Source: Streptomyces gelaticus
Lineage (GTDB): Bacteria; Actinomycetota; Actinomycetes; Streptomycetales; Streptomycetaceae
DNA: 64,000 bases
Assembly: GCF_014649535.1 (NCBI RefSeq)
Contig: NZ_BMTF01000002.1
Coordinates: 310,001-374,000 of the forward strand
Direction of reading: 5' to 3'
The notes beneath the pieces were generated by a model. That model ran no database searches. It saw only the letters and a list, made by a program, of their open reading frames with translations, and was not told the DNA's origin. Below, in pieces: positions 30,591-39,370 of this stretch (position 1 is the first letter of the stretch; each line of letters starts with the position of its first letter). A program made the position numbers and the translations under genes.

Positions 30591-31982
30591 GTGCTGCATC
30601 AGTCTTCGCTCACCGACCGCAGGGCGGCCGCCGCCGGCGGCTTTCTCCTGCTGGCCGCCCTGGGGATCAACACCCCCGCGCACGCCGCGAGTTACGGGAC
30701 GCCGACGATCGGGCTCTCGGTCTCCTACCTCTCCGGTGCCGTCGGCGCGAGCGGTGACCCCGTGGTGACCGTCACCGTCGCGCAGAGCGGTGCCGACGCG
30801 GCCGCGCTCGGCGTGGCGGCCTCCGCCAGCTCCAGGCCGTCCGTCGCCCGGACCGGTGACGTGACTGTGACGGGGACCGGGGGCACCCGCAGGCTCACGG
30901 TCGCCGCTCAAGGACGCGGCTACACCGACCTCACGGTCAAGGTCACCGGCCTCGGCGGCAAGACCGCCACCAAGACGCTGCACTACGCCGCCTCGGCCGC
31001 CGTGCAGAACGCCTCCGACACCCGATATCCCACCGGTTCCTCGGACGCCTCGGCCGCCGTCGACGTCGGCGGCGGGTACGTGGTCGTGGCCGACGACGAG
31101 TCCAACACGCTGCGCCTGTACGACCGTTCCGCGTCCGGTGCGCCGGTGAGGAGCTGGGACGTCGGCTCGGAGCTCGGGGTGTCGAAGGAGATCGACATCG
31201 AGGGCGCGGCCCGGGTCGGCGACACCGTCTACTGGACCGGTTCACTCGGCAACAACAAGGACGGCGAGTACAAGCCGGCCCGCAACACCGTCTTCACCAC
31301 GAAGGTGACCGGATCGGGCGCCGGCACCCGGCTGACGGTGGGCGGCTCGTACGGAGAGCTCCGTGACGACCTCGTCGCCTGGGACAAGGCGAACGGCAAC
31401 CGGCTGGGCTTCGCCGCGGGGACGGCGGACGGTGAAGCGCCCAAGCAGATCGACGGGTTCAACATCGAGGGCCTGGAGTTCGCGCCCGGCTCGACGACCA
31501 CCGCGTACCTCGGCTTCCGGGCACCCCTGGTGCCGCCGAAGCCGGGTGGCAAGGCCCTGATCGTGCCCGTCACCAACTTCGACGAGGTGGCCGGCAGCGG
31601 GGCGAAGGCGGTCATGGGCGTGCCGATCGAGCTGGACCTCGGCGGGCTCAGCATCCGGGACATCCGGAAGAACGCCGCCGACCAGTATCTGATCGTGGCC
31701 GGTTCCTGGGCGGCCGACGACAACTCCGACCCGTACGCCCTCTACGCCTGGGACGGCGTCGCCTCGCACGCGCCGGTCAAGCGGGCCGATCTGCCGACGA
31801 CGGACCCGGGCGGCTGGGAGGCCGTCGTGGACGTTCCGGACCTGACGGTTCCGGGCGCCCGCGCGCAGCTGATCACGGATGCCGGATCGGCCGATCTGTA
31901 CGGGGACGGCACGGAGGCGAAGGACCTCGACCACGCCGAATGGAAGAAGTTCCGGGCCACCTGGTTCACCGTCGGCGGCTGA
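30591..31982 (+). CDS. Secreted DUF3616-like protein
   Basis: 463 aa. GTG 30591 has GAGAGG six bases upstream. The product starts with a Sec signal peptide (RRAAAAGGFLLLAALGINTPAHA, residues about 10-32; cleavage after AHA). An Ig-like Val/Thr-rich region (about 35-125) precedes a beta-propeller-like part with DIEGAARVGDTVYWTGSLGNN and FNIEGLEFAPGSTTTAYLGFR, which I associate with DUF3616. No catalytic motif is recognised. Extracellular, single gene. Confidence 0.78.
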   Translation: MLHQSSLTDRRAAAAGGFLLLAALGINTPAHAASYGTPTIGLSVSYLSGAVGASGDPVVTVTVAQSGADAAALGVAASASSRPSVARTGDVTVTGTGGTRRLTVAAQGRGYTDLTVKVTGLGGKTATKTLHYAASAAVQNASDTRYPTGSSDASAAVDVGGGYVVVADDESNTLRLYDRSASGAPVRSWDVGSELGVSKEIDIEGAARVGDTVYWTGSLGNNKDGEYKPARNTVFTTKVTGSGAGTRLTVGGSYGELRDDLVAWDKANGNRLGFAAGTADGEAPKQIDGFNIEGLEFAPGSTTTAYLGFRAPLVPPKPGGKALIVPVTNFDEVAGSGAKAVMGVPIELDLGGLSIRDIRKNAADQYLIVAGSWAADDNSDPYALYAWDGVASHAPVKRADLPTTDPGGWEAVVDVPDLTVPGARAQLITDAGSADLYGDGTEAKDLDHAEWKKFRATWFTVGG

Positions 31983-32140
31983 CGGGCGGACGGCCGCGCG
32001 GATTCCGGACGCGAACGGCCGGGTCCGCCGGGCAGACCGGCGGGCACGGCCGTTTCCTTCCACGGTGTCGTCATCGACGCCCACGGTTCTGCGTCGCCCG
32101 CCCGCCGGCCGATGAGCGGGCCGGGTCCTCGCGGCCGCGC

Positions 32141-33250
32141 TCAGGGGCCGTACCGCGGTCCGTACTGCGGGGGCACGGCCGCCGCCTCGGCGAGGGCCGG
32201 GCCCAGATTCTCCGTGCGCATGCGCCGGTCGACGTAGAGCAGTCCGGTCACCAGCTGCGGGAACGTCGCCGAGATGAACTGGCCGATCAGCTGACCCAGC
32301 GCCAGGATCACCAGATAGCCGCTCATGGCGAAGGCGATGGAGGCGGGATTCGGGTCCTCGTCCAGAGTCGCTCCGCCGATGACCCCGGAGAACATGCCGA
32401 GGAACGAGAACGGGATCTGGATGACGTAGTTCGTGGCGGCGGCAAGCATGAAGGACAGCAGGGTGATACCGAGGACCCGCCACCAGTCGCCGCGCACCAG
32501 CTGCGAGGAGCGGCGCAGGGCGGCCATCGGGGACTGCCCCTCGAACACCGCGGCCGAGGGTGCCAGGCAGAACTTCACCCAGAGCCAGATCGCCAGCGGG
32601 GCGGTGGCCAGCGCGCCCAGGAAGCCGAGCGCGGTCCACAGCGCGATGTCGCCCCCGTGCGTCAGGGCGATGGAGCCGATCACGAGCGCGAAGAAGCCGA
32701 CCACCATCAGCAGCATCGGGACCATGGCGATCAGGTAGGTCAGCACCACCGTCCCGAACACCGACGGTACGCGGGCCCAGGCCCGGCGCCAGACGAGGGC
32801 GAAGGTGGTCGGCCTGCCCAGTACCGCCTCCTGCAGGATCGTGGGAACGGTCGCGTACATCATGGCCGTGGCGACCGTGAAGACGATCAGACCGAGCAGC
32901 CAGATGACACCGAGGCCGACCACGATCGGCACCACGTCGGAGGACGGAGGGTCCTCGTCGGCGCTGAGCGCGATGAGCCGGTGCAGAGGGTCGCTGACCG
33001 CGGAGTACCCGATCAGGACCGCGGCGCCCATGATCACCAGCGCCCCGCCGTACACGGCCGCGCCGATGCCGAACAACTGCTTCCAATAGCGCCCCAGTGT
33101 GCTGAAGGCGCCGCCGAATATGTCCCCGAGCCTCAGGGGCACCAGCGGTATCACTCCCGGCTTCGGCGGTGGCGTCCAGCCGCCCCATCCCGGCGGTCCC
33201 GGGGGCCCTCCGTACGGTGCTCCGCCGCCCCACCCTGCGTCCTGCGCCAC
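32141..33250 (-). CDS. Polytopic membrane protein (glycerophosphodiesterase membrane-domain-like)
   Basis: 369 aa. A Gly/Pro/Trp-rich cytoplasmic N-terminus (WGGWTPPPKPGVIPLVPLRLGDIFGG) precedes six to seven transmembrane helices. This architecture is common in Streptomyces and is often annotated as resembling the membrane part of GdpD-type proteins; no hydrolase domain is present. GTG start at 33250. Function unknown. Confidence 0.8.
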   Translation of the reverse strand: MAQDAGWGGGAPYGGPPGPPGWGGWTPPPKPGVIPLVPLRLGDIFGGAFSTLGRYWKQLFGIGAAVYGGALVIMGAAVLIGYSAVSDPLHRLIALSADEDPPSSDVVPIVVGLGVIWLLGLIVFTVATAMMYATVPTILQEAVLGRPTTFALVWRRAWARVPSVFGTVVLTYLIAMVPMLLMVVGFFALVIGSIALTHGGDIALWTALGFLGALATAPLAIWLWVKFCLAPSAAVFEGQSPMAALRRSSQLVRGDWWRVLGITLLSFMLAAATNYVIQIPFSFLGMFSGVIGGATLDEDPNPASIAFAMSGYLVILALGQLIGQFISATFPQLVTGLLYVDRRMRTENLGPALAEAAAVPPQYGPRYGP

Positions 33251-33333
33251 TGCTGCTCCGTCGTGTGTCGTTGTCCGGTGTGCTGGTCGGGACACCGTAG
33301 CGTCCCGATCGGCCGAAAGCGCCCGTACCGTCG

Positions 33334-33365
33334 CGCATACGGCGATGCGTACACTCGTACACATG
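33334..33365 (+). promoter_or_regulatory. Promoter and possible operator of the smr-tetR pair
   Basis: TACACT (33350-33355) ends seven bases before ATG 33363, suggesting a leaderless message. CGCAT-N6-ATGCG (33334-33338 and 33345-33349) overlaps the promoter and could be the TetR operator. Confidence 0.45.
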
Positions 33366-33683
33366 GGATACGGACTGCTGGCCGCGGCGATCGCGGCGGA
33401 GGTGGCCGGCACGACGGCCATGAAGTACAGCGAGGGCTTCACCCGGTTCTGGCCCTCGCTGATCACCGTCGCGGGATACCTCGTGGCCTTCGGGCTGCTC
33501 GCCCAGACTCTGAAGACGCTGTCGGTGGGCACCGCCTATGCCATCTGGGCCGGGATCGGCACCGCGGCGGTCGCCGCCATCGGCATCCTCTTCATGGGCG
33601 AGTCCGGCAGCCCGGTCAAGCTGGCGGGCATAGCGCTGGTCATCGCCGGAGTGGTGGTGCTGAACCTGGGCGGGGCCCACTGA
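33363..33683 (+). CDS. Small multidrug resistance (SMR) efflux protein
   Basis: 106 aa, four transmembrane helices. The essential membrane glutamate is Glu13 (AAAIAAEVAGTTAMKYS), and the helix-3 signature GTAYAIWAGIGTAAVA is intact. Proton-coupled exporter of cationic drugs; such proteins act as dimers. Overlaps the downstream tetR start by one base. Confidence 0.94.
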   Translation: MGYGLLAAAIAAEVAGTTAMKYSEGFTRFWPSLITVAGYLVAFGLLAQTLKTLSVGTAYAIWAGIGTAAVAAIGILFMGESGSPVKLAGIALVIAGVVVLNLGGAH

Positions 33684-34219
33684 TGGTGCGGCGCTACGAC
33701 CCCGAGCGGCGCGACCGCATCATCGATGCCGCGATCAGGGTGGTCGGCGCCAAGGGCATCGCGGGGCTGAGCCACCGCTCCGTCGCGGCCGAGGCCGATG
33801 TGCCGCTCGGCTCGACGACGTATCACTTCGCCTCGCTGGACGAGCTGTTGATCGCCGCGCTGCGCCGGTCGAACGAGAATTTCGCCGAGGTCATGCGGGA
33901 GAGCGAGGCACTGGCCGATCCGGACGCCGACCTCGCCGGGGAACTGGCCGGGCTGCTGGGGGCGTACTTCTCCGGCGGGCGCGGACGGGCCGAGCTGGAG
34001 TACGAGCTCTATCTCGCCGCGCTCCGCAGGCCCGCGCTGCGCCCCGTCGCCGCCGAGTGGACCGACGGCACCGCCGAACTGCTGTCCCGGCGGACCGATC
34101 CGGCCACGGCGCGGGCGCTGATCGCGCTCATGGACGGCATCTGTCTGCAAGTGCTGCTCACCGGCGGCGAGTACGACGAGGCGTACGCGCGCGAGATGCT
34201 GGGGCGGATCGCCGGGTGA
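33683..34219 (+). CDS. TetR-family regulator of the SMR pump
   Basis: 178 aa. N-terminal helix-turn-helix RDRIIDAAIRVVGAKGIAGLSHRSVAAEA...GSTTYHFASLDELLIAAL. C-terminal ligand domain ends at LGRIAG. Because it is co-transcribed with the SMR gene, it probably represses its own operon and responds to pump substrates. Confidence 0.92.
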   Translation: MVRRYDPERRDRIIDAAIRVVGAKGIAGLSHRSVAAEADVPLGSTTYHFASLDELLIAALRRSNENFAEVMRESEALADPDADLAGELAGLLGAYFSGGRGRAELEYELYLAALRRPALRPVAAEWTDGTAELLSRRTDPATARALIALMDGICLQVLLTGGEYDEAYAREMLGRIAG

Positions 34220-34270
34220 CGGCCCTGTCCCGGGGCACGGGGTGACGGCCGTCCCGTCTCCGGGTGTCCC

Positions 34271-35158
34271 TCATTCCGGGGACGGGCGCGGGCTCCGTAC
34301 CGCCGCCAGGGCCGCTCGGACGCTCGCCTCGATGTCCGTGATCGGATACAGCGCCTCGCGGACCGTCCGGTCGCGGTCCACCACCAGCGTCAGCCGCTTC
34401 ATCCGGCTGGTGCCCCCCGCGCGGAAGGTCGGCAGGCGCAGCGCCGCGGTCAGTTCCAGCTCCGCGTCGGACAGCAGCGGGAACCGCAGCCGCTCCGCCC
34501 GGGCGAAGGCCCGCTGCTCGTCCGGGCGTTGGGTGGAGACCCCGTGCACGGTCGCGCCGGCCGCCGTGAACTCGGCCAGCTGGTCGCGGTAGGTGCAGGA
34601 TTCGAGCGTGCAGCCGCTCGCGCCCGGGATCCCGGCCCAGCCCGGCGGATAGGCGTCCCGGCGGGCGTAGGCGCCGGGGAAGAAGTACAGGACGGTGTAC
34701 GGGGTGCCGGCGACCGGGTCGCGCGATGCGCCGTCGTGGTCCAGCAGCCGCAGCGCGGGCAGGCGTGTGCCCACCAGGGCGTGCACCCGGGCCGCCTCCT
34801 TCGAACTCTCCGCGGCCGTCGCCATCGTTTCCCCTTCCCCCAGCACCCAGGTGTCGCCCCAGTCCTGGAGCGCGATCAGTACCGGCAGCAGTGCGCGGCC
34901 GCGCCGGGTGAGCCGGTACTCGTACCGGGGCGGCCGGTCCTGGTACGGCTCCCGGGCGAGCACCCCCGCGTCGACCAGCAGCCGCAGCCGCTCGGTCAGC
35001 ACCTTGCGGGAAACGCCCAGCTCTTCCTGGAGCGCGTCGAAGCGGTGCACCCCGCGCGCCGTGTCCCGCACGATCAGCAGGGTCCACCAGTCGCCCACGA
35101 CATCGAGTGCCTGGGCGATCGCGCAGTCGGCGTCGGCCAGGCTGGTGCGCTGGGGCAT
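34271..35158 (-). CDS. HxlR-type regulator fused to a peroxiredoxin (AhpC/TSA, BCP-like) domain
   Basis: 295 aa. Residues 1-105 are an HxlR winged helix (CAIAQALDVVGDWWTLLIVRD...GVSRKVLTERLRLLVDAGVL) with Cys12 at the position used for redox sensing in YodB/HypR. Residues 125-290 are a peroxiredoxin domain with TPYTVLYFFPGAYA and SGCTLESCTYRDQL, giving peroxidatic Cys183 and a resolving cysteine five residues on, Cys188, as in bacterioferritin comigratory proteins. GGAGG precedes ATG 35158. Divergent from an MFS pump, with a palindrome between them. Most likely a self-contained peroxide/electrophile sensor; that is inference. Confidence 0.9.
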   Translation of the reverse strand: MPQRTSLADADCAIAQALDVVGDWWTLLIVRDTARGVHRFDALQEELGVSRKVLTERLRLLVDAGVLAREPYQDRPPRYEYRLTRRGRALLPVLIALQDWGDTWVLGEGETMATAAESSKEAARVHALVGTRLPALRLLDHDGASRDPVAGTPYTVLYFFPGAYARRDAYPPGWAGIPGASGCTLESCTYRDQLAEFTAAGATVHGVSTQRPDEQRAFARAERLRFPLLSDAELELTAALRLPTFRAGGTSRMKRLTLVVDRDRTVREALYPITDIEASVRAALAAVRSPRPSPE

Positions 35159-35198
35159 GGGCTCCTCCGTCGGTCTCCCGCATCCGCCTCTTACCGGA

Positions 35199-35246
35199 TT
35201 GACCAGCAGGAAAGCATGATGCCATGGTTAGTTCCCAAAAGGAACT
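35199..35246 (+). promoter_or_regulatory. MFS promoter and AGTTCC-N5-GGAACT operator
   Basis: AGTTCC (35230-35235) and GGAACT (35241-35246) form a perfect 6-bp inverted repeat with an AT-rich spacer, a typical HxlR-site geometry. TTGACC (35199-35204) and CATGGT (35223-35228) could be the MFS promoter, putting the operator at the transcription start. Confidence 0.55.
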
Positions 35247-35266
35247 CGCTGGGGAGGGTGCTGGGG

Positions 35267-36511
35267 ATGAGCTTCTTCGGGGTCGTGCGGGACGTACCGC
35301 GCACGGTGCGGCTGCTGGCCCTCGGCTCCTTTCTCAACGGAGTCGTCAGCTTCACCTTCGTCTACCTCTTCGTCTATCTGAGCGGGCCGCGCGGGCTGAG
35401 CGTCCCGCAGGCCGGGGTCGTCGCGGGCATCGGCGGCATCGGCCTCGTGGCGGGCAACTTCACCGGTGGCTGGTTCGGCGACAGGTACGGCCACCGCCGG
35501 ATGCTCCTGACCGGCGCGCTGGTCAGCGGCACGGCGCTCGCGGCCCTGCCGGTCCTTCCGGTCGCGGCGATGTACGGGGTGCTGCCGCTCGCGCAGTACG
35601 CGGCAGGCGTCGTACGCGCGGCGAACTCCGCGCTCGTCGCGGTCTCTGTCCCCGAGGGCGGGCGGCGCCAGAGCTTCGCCCTCGTACGGTCCGCCGGCAA
35701 TGCCGCGTTCGCCGTCGGCCCGCCGCTCGGCGCGCTGATCGCCGCCCGCTTCTCGTACGACTGGCTGTTCGTCGCCGACGGCCTCGGGACCCTGCTCTTC
35801 GCCGGGTACGCGGCGGCGGTGCTCCCGGCGCACGGCACCGCGCACACCCGGCCCGCCCACGACCCGGACGCGCCGGGACTCCTGCGCGAACTACGGGCCA
35901 GGCCCGCCGTGCCGGTGCTGCTCGCCGCGATCCTCTGCGTCGACCTCGTCTACCGGCAGCAGTACTCGACCCTGCCCGTCTTCCTCGCCGAGCACGGCCA
36001 CGGCGCGCAGTTCTACGGCTGGCTGCTGTCGGTCAACGGCGGGGTGATCCTGCTGCTGGAGCTCCCCGCGGCGCACCTGCTGCGCCGACGGGCGCCACTG
36101 GGCATCGTGGGCACCGGGCTGCTGCTGGTGGGGCTGGGCTACGCGCTGCTGATCCCGGGGGCCGGGGCGTTGTCCGCCGTCACCATGATGGCCTCGCTGA
36201 CCGCGGGCGAGATCCTCTACAAGACCACCGCGACGGCGTACGTCGCCGATCAGGCGCCCGCCCATGCCCAGGGCCGCTTCCAGAGCCTGTACGCGGGCGC
36301 CTCCATCAGCGGCCAGGTGCTGGCCCCGCCGCTCGGCGGCGCGCTCTACACCCACGCGCCCGGACTGCTCTGGCCCGCGTGCGCGGCACTGGCCTGCGGT
36401 GCGGGGGTGGCGGTGCTGGCGGCGCGGCGGCTGCGGGCGCCCGGGGTGCCGGGTGCGGGGCGCGAGCAGGTTTCCGCGCGGGCACCCGAACGGCAGGCAC
36501 AGCCCGGATGA
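35267..36511 (+). CDS. MFS transporter
   Basis: 414 aa, 12 predicted helices with the MFS loop 2-3 motif GGWFGDRYGHRRMLL. I prefer ATG 35267 (GGGGAGGG upstream, product MSFFGVVRDVPRTVRLLALG) because the possible operator then lies in the leader; ATG 35216/35219, preceded by AGGAAAGC, are alternatives. Divergent from the HxlR-peroxiredoxin regulator, its likely controller. Substrate unknown. Confidence 0.88.
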   Translation: MSFFGVVRDVPRTVRLLALGSFLNGVVSFTFVYLFVYLSGPRGLSVPQAGVVAGIGGIGLVAGNFTGGWFGDRYGHRRMLLTGALVSGTALAALPVLPVAAMYGVLPLAQYAAGVVRAANSALVAVSVPEGGRRQSFALVRSAGNAAFAVGPPLGALIAARFSYDWLFVADGLGTLLFAGYAAAVLPAHGTAHTRPAHDPDAPGLLRELRARPAVPVLLAAILCVDLVYRQQYSTLPVFLAEHGHGAQFYGWLLSVNGGVILLLELPAAHLLRRRAPLGIVGTGLLLVGLGYALLIPGAGALSAVTMMASLTAGEILYKTTATAYVADQAPAHAQGRFQSLYAGASISGQVLAPPLGGALYTHAPGLLWPACAALACGAGVAVLAARRLRAPGVPGAGREQVSARAPERQAQPG

Positions 36512-36585
36512 CCTGCGGGCGGGCGGCCGGGCCCGCGCGGCGGCCATCGGGCGGGACCGGTTGGCTCCCGCGGTGCCTCGCCGGT

Positions 36586-36601
36586 TAGGTTTCGTGTCAT
36601 G
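36586..36601 (+). promoter_or_regulatory. -10 element placing a leaderless start at dapD
   Basis: TAGGTT (36586-36591) lies seven bases before ATG 36599; TTGGCT (36561-36566) is a weak -35 at 19 bp. There is no Shine-Dalgarno sequence between them. Confidence 0.5.
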
Positions 36602-37588
36602 ACCGACACGACTCCTGCTCGCACCACCGGCGCCGTCGCCGCCGGCCTCGCCACCATCGCCGGCGACGGTTCCGTTCTCGACACCTGGTTCCCCGCCCCC
36701 GAGCTCACCGCCGGGCCCGGCCCGGCCGGAACCGAACGGCTCACCCCCGACCAGGCCGTCAACCTCCTCGGTGAGGGTGCCGCCAAGGCCATCGGCGTGG
36801 ACGCCCGCCGCGGTGTCGAGATCGTCGCCGTACGTACGGTCATCGCCTCGCTCGACGACAAGCCGCTCGACGCCCACGACGCATACCTGCGCCTGCACCT
36901 GCTCTCGCACCGCCTCGTCCAGCCGCACGGCCAGAACCTGGACGGGCTCTTCGGCCTCCTCACCAACGTCGCCTGGACCTCGCTCGGCCCGGTCGCCGTC
37001 GACGATGTGGAGAAGGTGCGGCTCAACGCCCGCGCCGACGGCCTGCACCTCCAGGTCACCTCGGTCGACAAGTTCCCCCGGATGACCGACTACGTCGCGC
37101 CGAAGGGCGTCCGGATCGCCGATGCCGACCGGGTCAGGCTCGGCGCGCACCTCGCCGCCGGCACGACCGTCATGCACGAGGGCTTCGTCAACTTCAACGC
37201 GGGCACCCTCGGCACGTCGATGGTCGAGGGCCGCATCTCCGCAGGTGTCGTGGTCGGCGACGGCTCCGACATCGGCGGCGGCGCCTCCACCATGGGCACC
37301 CTCTCCGGCGGCGGCAAGGAGCGCATCGTCATCGGTGAGCGCTGCCTGATCGGCGCCGAGGCCGGGGTCGGGATTGCGCTCGGCGACGAGTGCGTCGTCG
37401 AGGCCGGGCTCTACGTCACGGCCGGTACCCGCATCACGCTGCCGGACGGCCAGATCGTCAAGGCCCGCGAGCTCTCCGGCGCCTCGAACATCCTCTTCCG
37501 CCGCAACTCGGTCTCCGGTGCCGTCGAGGCCCGCCCGAACAACGCGGTCTGGGGCGGTCTGAACGACATCCTGCACAGCCACAACTAG
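36599..37588 (+). CDS. dapD: Tetrahydrodipicolinate N-succinyltransferase
   Basis: 329 aa, actinobacterial-type DapD. Succinylates tetrahydrodipicolinate in the lysine/LL-DAP pathway. The C-terminal half shows left-handed beta-helix hexapeptide repeats ([25 protein letters not shown]...[15 protein letters not shown]) and the actinobacterial active-site block [19 protein letters not shown]. Its stop codon shares a CTAG with the convergent dapA. Confidence 0.96.
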   Translation: MTDTTPARTTGAVAAGLATIAGDGSVLDTWFPAPELTAGPGPAGTERLTPDQAVNLLGEGAAKAIGVDARRGVEIVAVRTVIASLDDKPLDAHDAYLRLHLLSHRLVQPHGQNLDGLFGLLTNVAWTSLGPVAVDDVEKVRLNARADGLHLQVTSVDKFPRMTDYVAPKGVRIADADRVRLGAHLAAGTTVMHEGFVNFNAGTLGTSMVEGRISAGVVVGDGSDIGGGASTMGTLSGGGKERIVIGERCLIGAEAGVGIALGDECVVEAGLYVTAGTRITLPDGQIVKARELSGASNILFRRNSVSGAVEARPNNAVWGGLNDILHSHN

Positions 37589-38469
37589 CTCGTAGCGGCG
37601 AGGAGTTCCTCGTACGCCCTCCGCAGCCCGTCGGCCGCCTCGCGCCCGGCGGGCTGCAGCGGTTCACGGACCGGTCCGGCGCCGAGCAGCGCCTTCGCCG
37701 TGACCGTACCCGGCAGTCCGGACGCCATCATCGCCTCCGCGAGAGGGGTGTTCAGCAGGTTGAGCCGGGCCGCCCCGGCGGTGTCCCCGGCGTCGAAGGC
37801 ATCCAGGACCGCCCTCAGCTGCCGGGGCGCCACATTGGCGACCGTGCTGACATAACCGGCCGCGCCCACCGCGTACAACGGCAGATTCAGCTCCTCGCAG
37901 CCCGAGTAGTACGCCAGCGAGGTCGCGCCGATCACCTTCGTGGAGCCGAGCAGGTCGTACGCGCAGTCCTTCACGGCCGCGATGCGGGGGTGCTCCGCGA
38001 GCCGCAGCAGTGTCTCCGGCTCGATGCGGGTGCCGGTGCGGCCGGGGATGTCGTACAGCATCAGCGGCAGACCGGTCGCGTCGGCGACCCGGCGGAAGTG
38101 TGCCTCCACGGCGGCCTGCGGTGGTCGGCTGTAGTACGGCGCCACCACCAACAGGCCGTCCGCGCCCGCCTGTTCGGCCTGCCGGGCGAGGTCCACGGTG
38201 TGCCGGGTGTCCGCGCTGCCGACCCCGGCGACGATCGGCACACCGTCGCCGACCGCCGCCCGGACCGCACGCAGCAGCGCGGTCTTCTCGGCGTCCGTGG
38301 TGGTCGGGGACTCGCCCGTGGTGCCGCTCAGCACCAGGCCGTCGCAGCCGTCGGCGACCAGGGCGGCGGCATGCTTCCCGGCGGCGTCCGGATCCAGGTC
38401 GCCGGAGGCGGTGAACGGCGTGATCATCGCGCAGAGCGCGCGACCGAAGGGGGCTGTGGGTGTGGTCAT
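37585..38469 (-). CDS. dapA: 4-hydroxy-tetrahydrodipicolinate synthase
   Basis: 294 aa TIM barrel condensing pyruvate with aspartate semialdehyde. Schiff-base lysine in [11 protein letters not shown], the GTTGESPT loop and the catalytic Tyr in APYYSRPPQ are present. ATG 38469. It converges on dapD with a four-base overlap and no terminator between the two, so their transcripts are complementary at the 3' ends. Confidence 0.94.
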   Translation of the reverse strand: MTTPTAPFGRALCAMITPFTASGDLDPDAAGKHAAALVADGCDGLVLSGTTGESPTTTDAEKTALLRAVRAAVGDGVPIVAGVGSADTRHTVDLARQAEQAGADGLLVVAPYYSRPPQAAVEAHFRRVADATGLPLMLYDIPGRTGTRIEPETLLRLAEHPRIAAVKDCAYDLLGSTKVIGATSLAYYSGCEELNLPLYAVGAAGYVSTVANVAPRQLRAVLDAFDAGDTAGAARLNLLNTPLAEAMMASGLPGTVTAKALLGAGPVREPLQPAGREAADGLRRAYEELLAATS

Positions 38470-38608
38470 CCCAGAAGTGTCGGCCGACCGGACTGTGAAG
38501 GTCCACTTAGATCTGCTTGGGGTGAGTGGCAAGAAGGGCTCAACAGTCGCCGGGTCGGGCGGCCGCGCTCTGGCATGATCGAACACCTATGCGGTAGGCG
38601 AGACCGGG

Positions 38609-39322
38609 GTGGGTGGCGTGAGCGTGCGAGGGCAGGCAGGGGCGGGGGCCCGAACGGGCAACGGCAGACGAGGGCCGGTGACGGCCGTGCTGCTGGCCGG
38701 GGTGCTGGGCCTCTCGCTCTCCGGATGCGCCGGGTTCCTCGTACCGGCGGGAGAGGGCGAGCCGGAGCCCACGCCGAGCGTGTCACGGCTGCCCGGCGGG
38801 GTGCACGCCGACAAGCTGCCGACCCCGTTCCCGAGCGTCTCCACCGGGCTCTCCGACCGGCCGCCGGCCGCGCAGGGGCCCGGCCCCACGCCCACCGTCC
38901 GGGCCGGCTGCCCGTCCTCCGGCGTCGTCGTCGACATGGGCGAGGTGGAGGCGGCGCTCGGTCACCGGGCCGTCGGGCTCACCCTCACCAACTGCGGCAG
39001 CAAGCCGTACCGGGTCCACGGCTACCCGTCCGTCCGGGCCCTGGACGAGGCCGGCGACCCGCTGCCCGTCCCGGTGAACCCGGGCTCCTCCTACATGGGC
39101 ACCGACCACGGGCCGCAGGAGGTCGTGCTGAAGCCGGGGAAGACGATGCGATCGCTCCTGGCCTGGGTCTCCACCCCCACCGGCGGCGACCTCGTCGAGG
39201 GCGACGCCCTGGAGATCGCGCCGGCCCCCGGCCTGGAGGCGCGCACCTTCCCGCTCAAGGGCAGCGACGTACGGCTGCTCGACGAGCTCAACATGACCGC
39301 GTGGCGGACCGGCCCCGCGTAG
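38609..39322 (+). CDS. Lipoprotein with DUF4232-like domain
   Basis: 237 aa. Signal peptide with lipobox LSGC gives lipidated Cys40. A Pro-rich linker follows, then a beta-rich domain with ALGHRAVGLTLTNCGSKPYRVHGYPSVRALD, typical of DUF4232 proteins in Streptomyces. GTG 38609 is used; GTG 38618 is equally possible as no clear ribosome binding site distinguishes them. Function unknown; cell-envelope location. Confidence 0.82.
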   Translation: MGGVSVRGQAGAGARTGNGRRGPVTAVLLAGVLGLSLSGCAGFLVPAGEGEPEPTPSVSRLPGGVHADKLPTPFPSVSTGLSDRPPAAQGPGPTPTVRAGCPSSGVVVDMGEVEAALGHRAVGLTLTNCGSKPYRVHGYPSVRALDEAGDPLPVPVNPGSSYMGTDHGPQEVVLKPGKTMRSLLAWVSTPTGGDLVEGDALEIAPAPGLEARTFPLKGSDVRLLDELNMTAWRTGPA

Positions 39323-39370
39323 CCGGTGCGCAGGATCACGCCCCGCAGTCGGCCACGGGCGCCGCGCCCG

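Noticed and set aside
34214..34250. Direct repeat GGGTGACGGCC between tetR and the HxlR-peroxiredoxin gene
   Set aside because: Short, GC-rich and at the 3' ends of convergent genes; no functional pattern seen.
34529..35215. N-terminal extension of the MFS protein
   Set aside because: Antisense to the HxlR-peroxiredoxin gene; a clear ribosome binding site occurs later.
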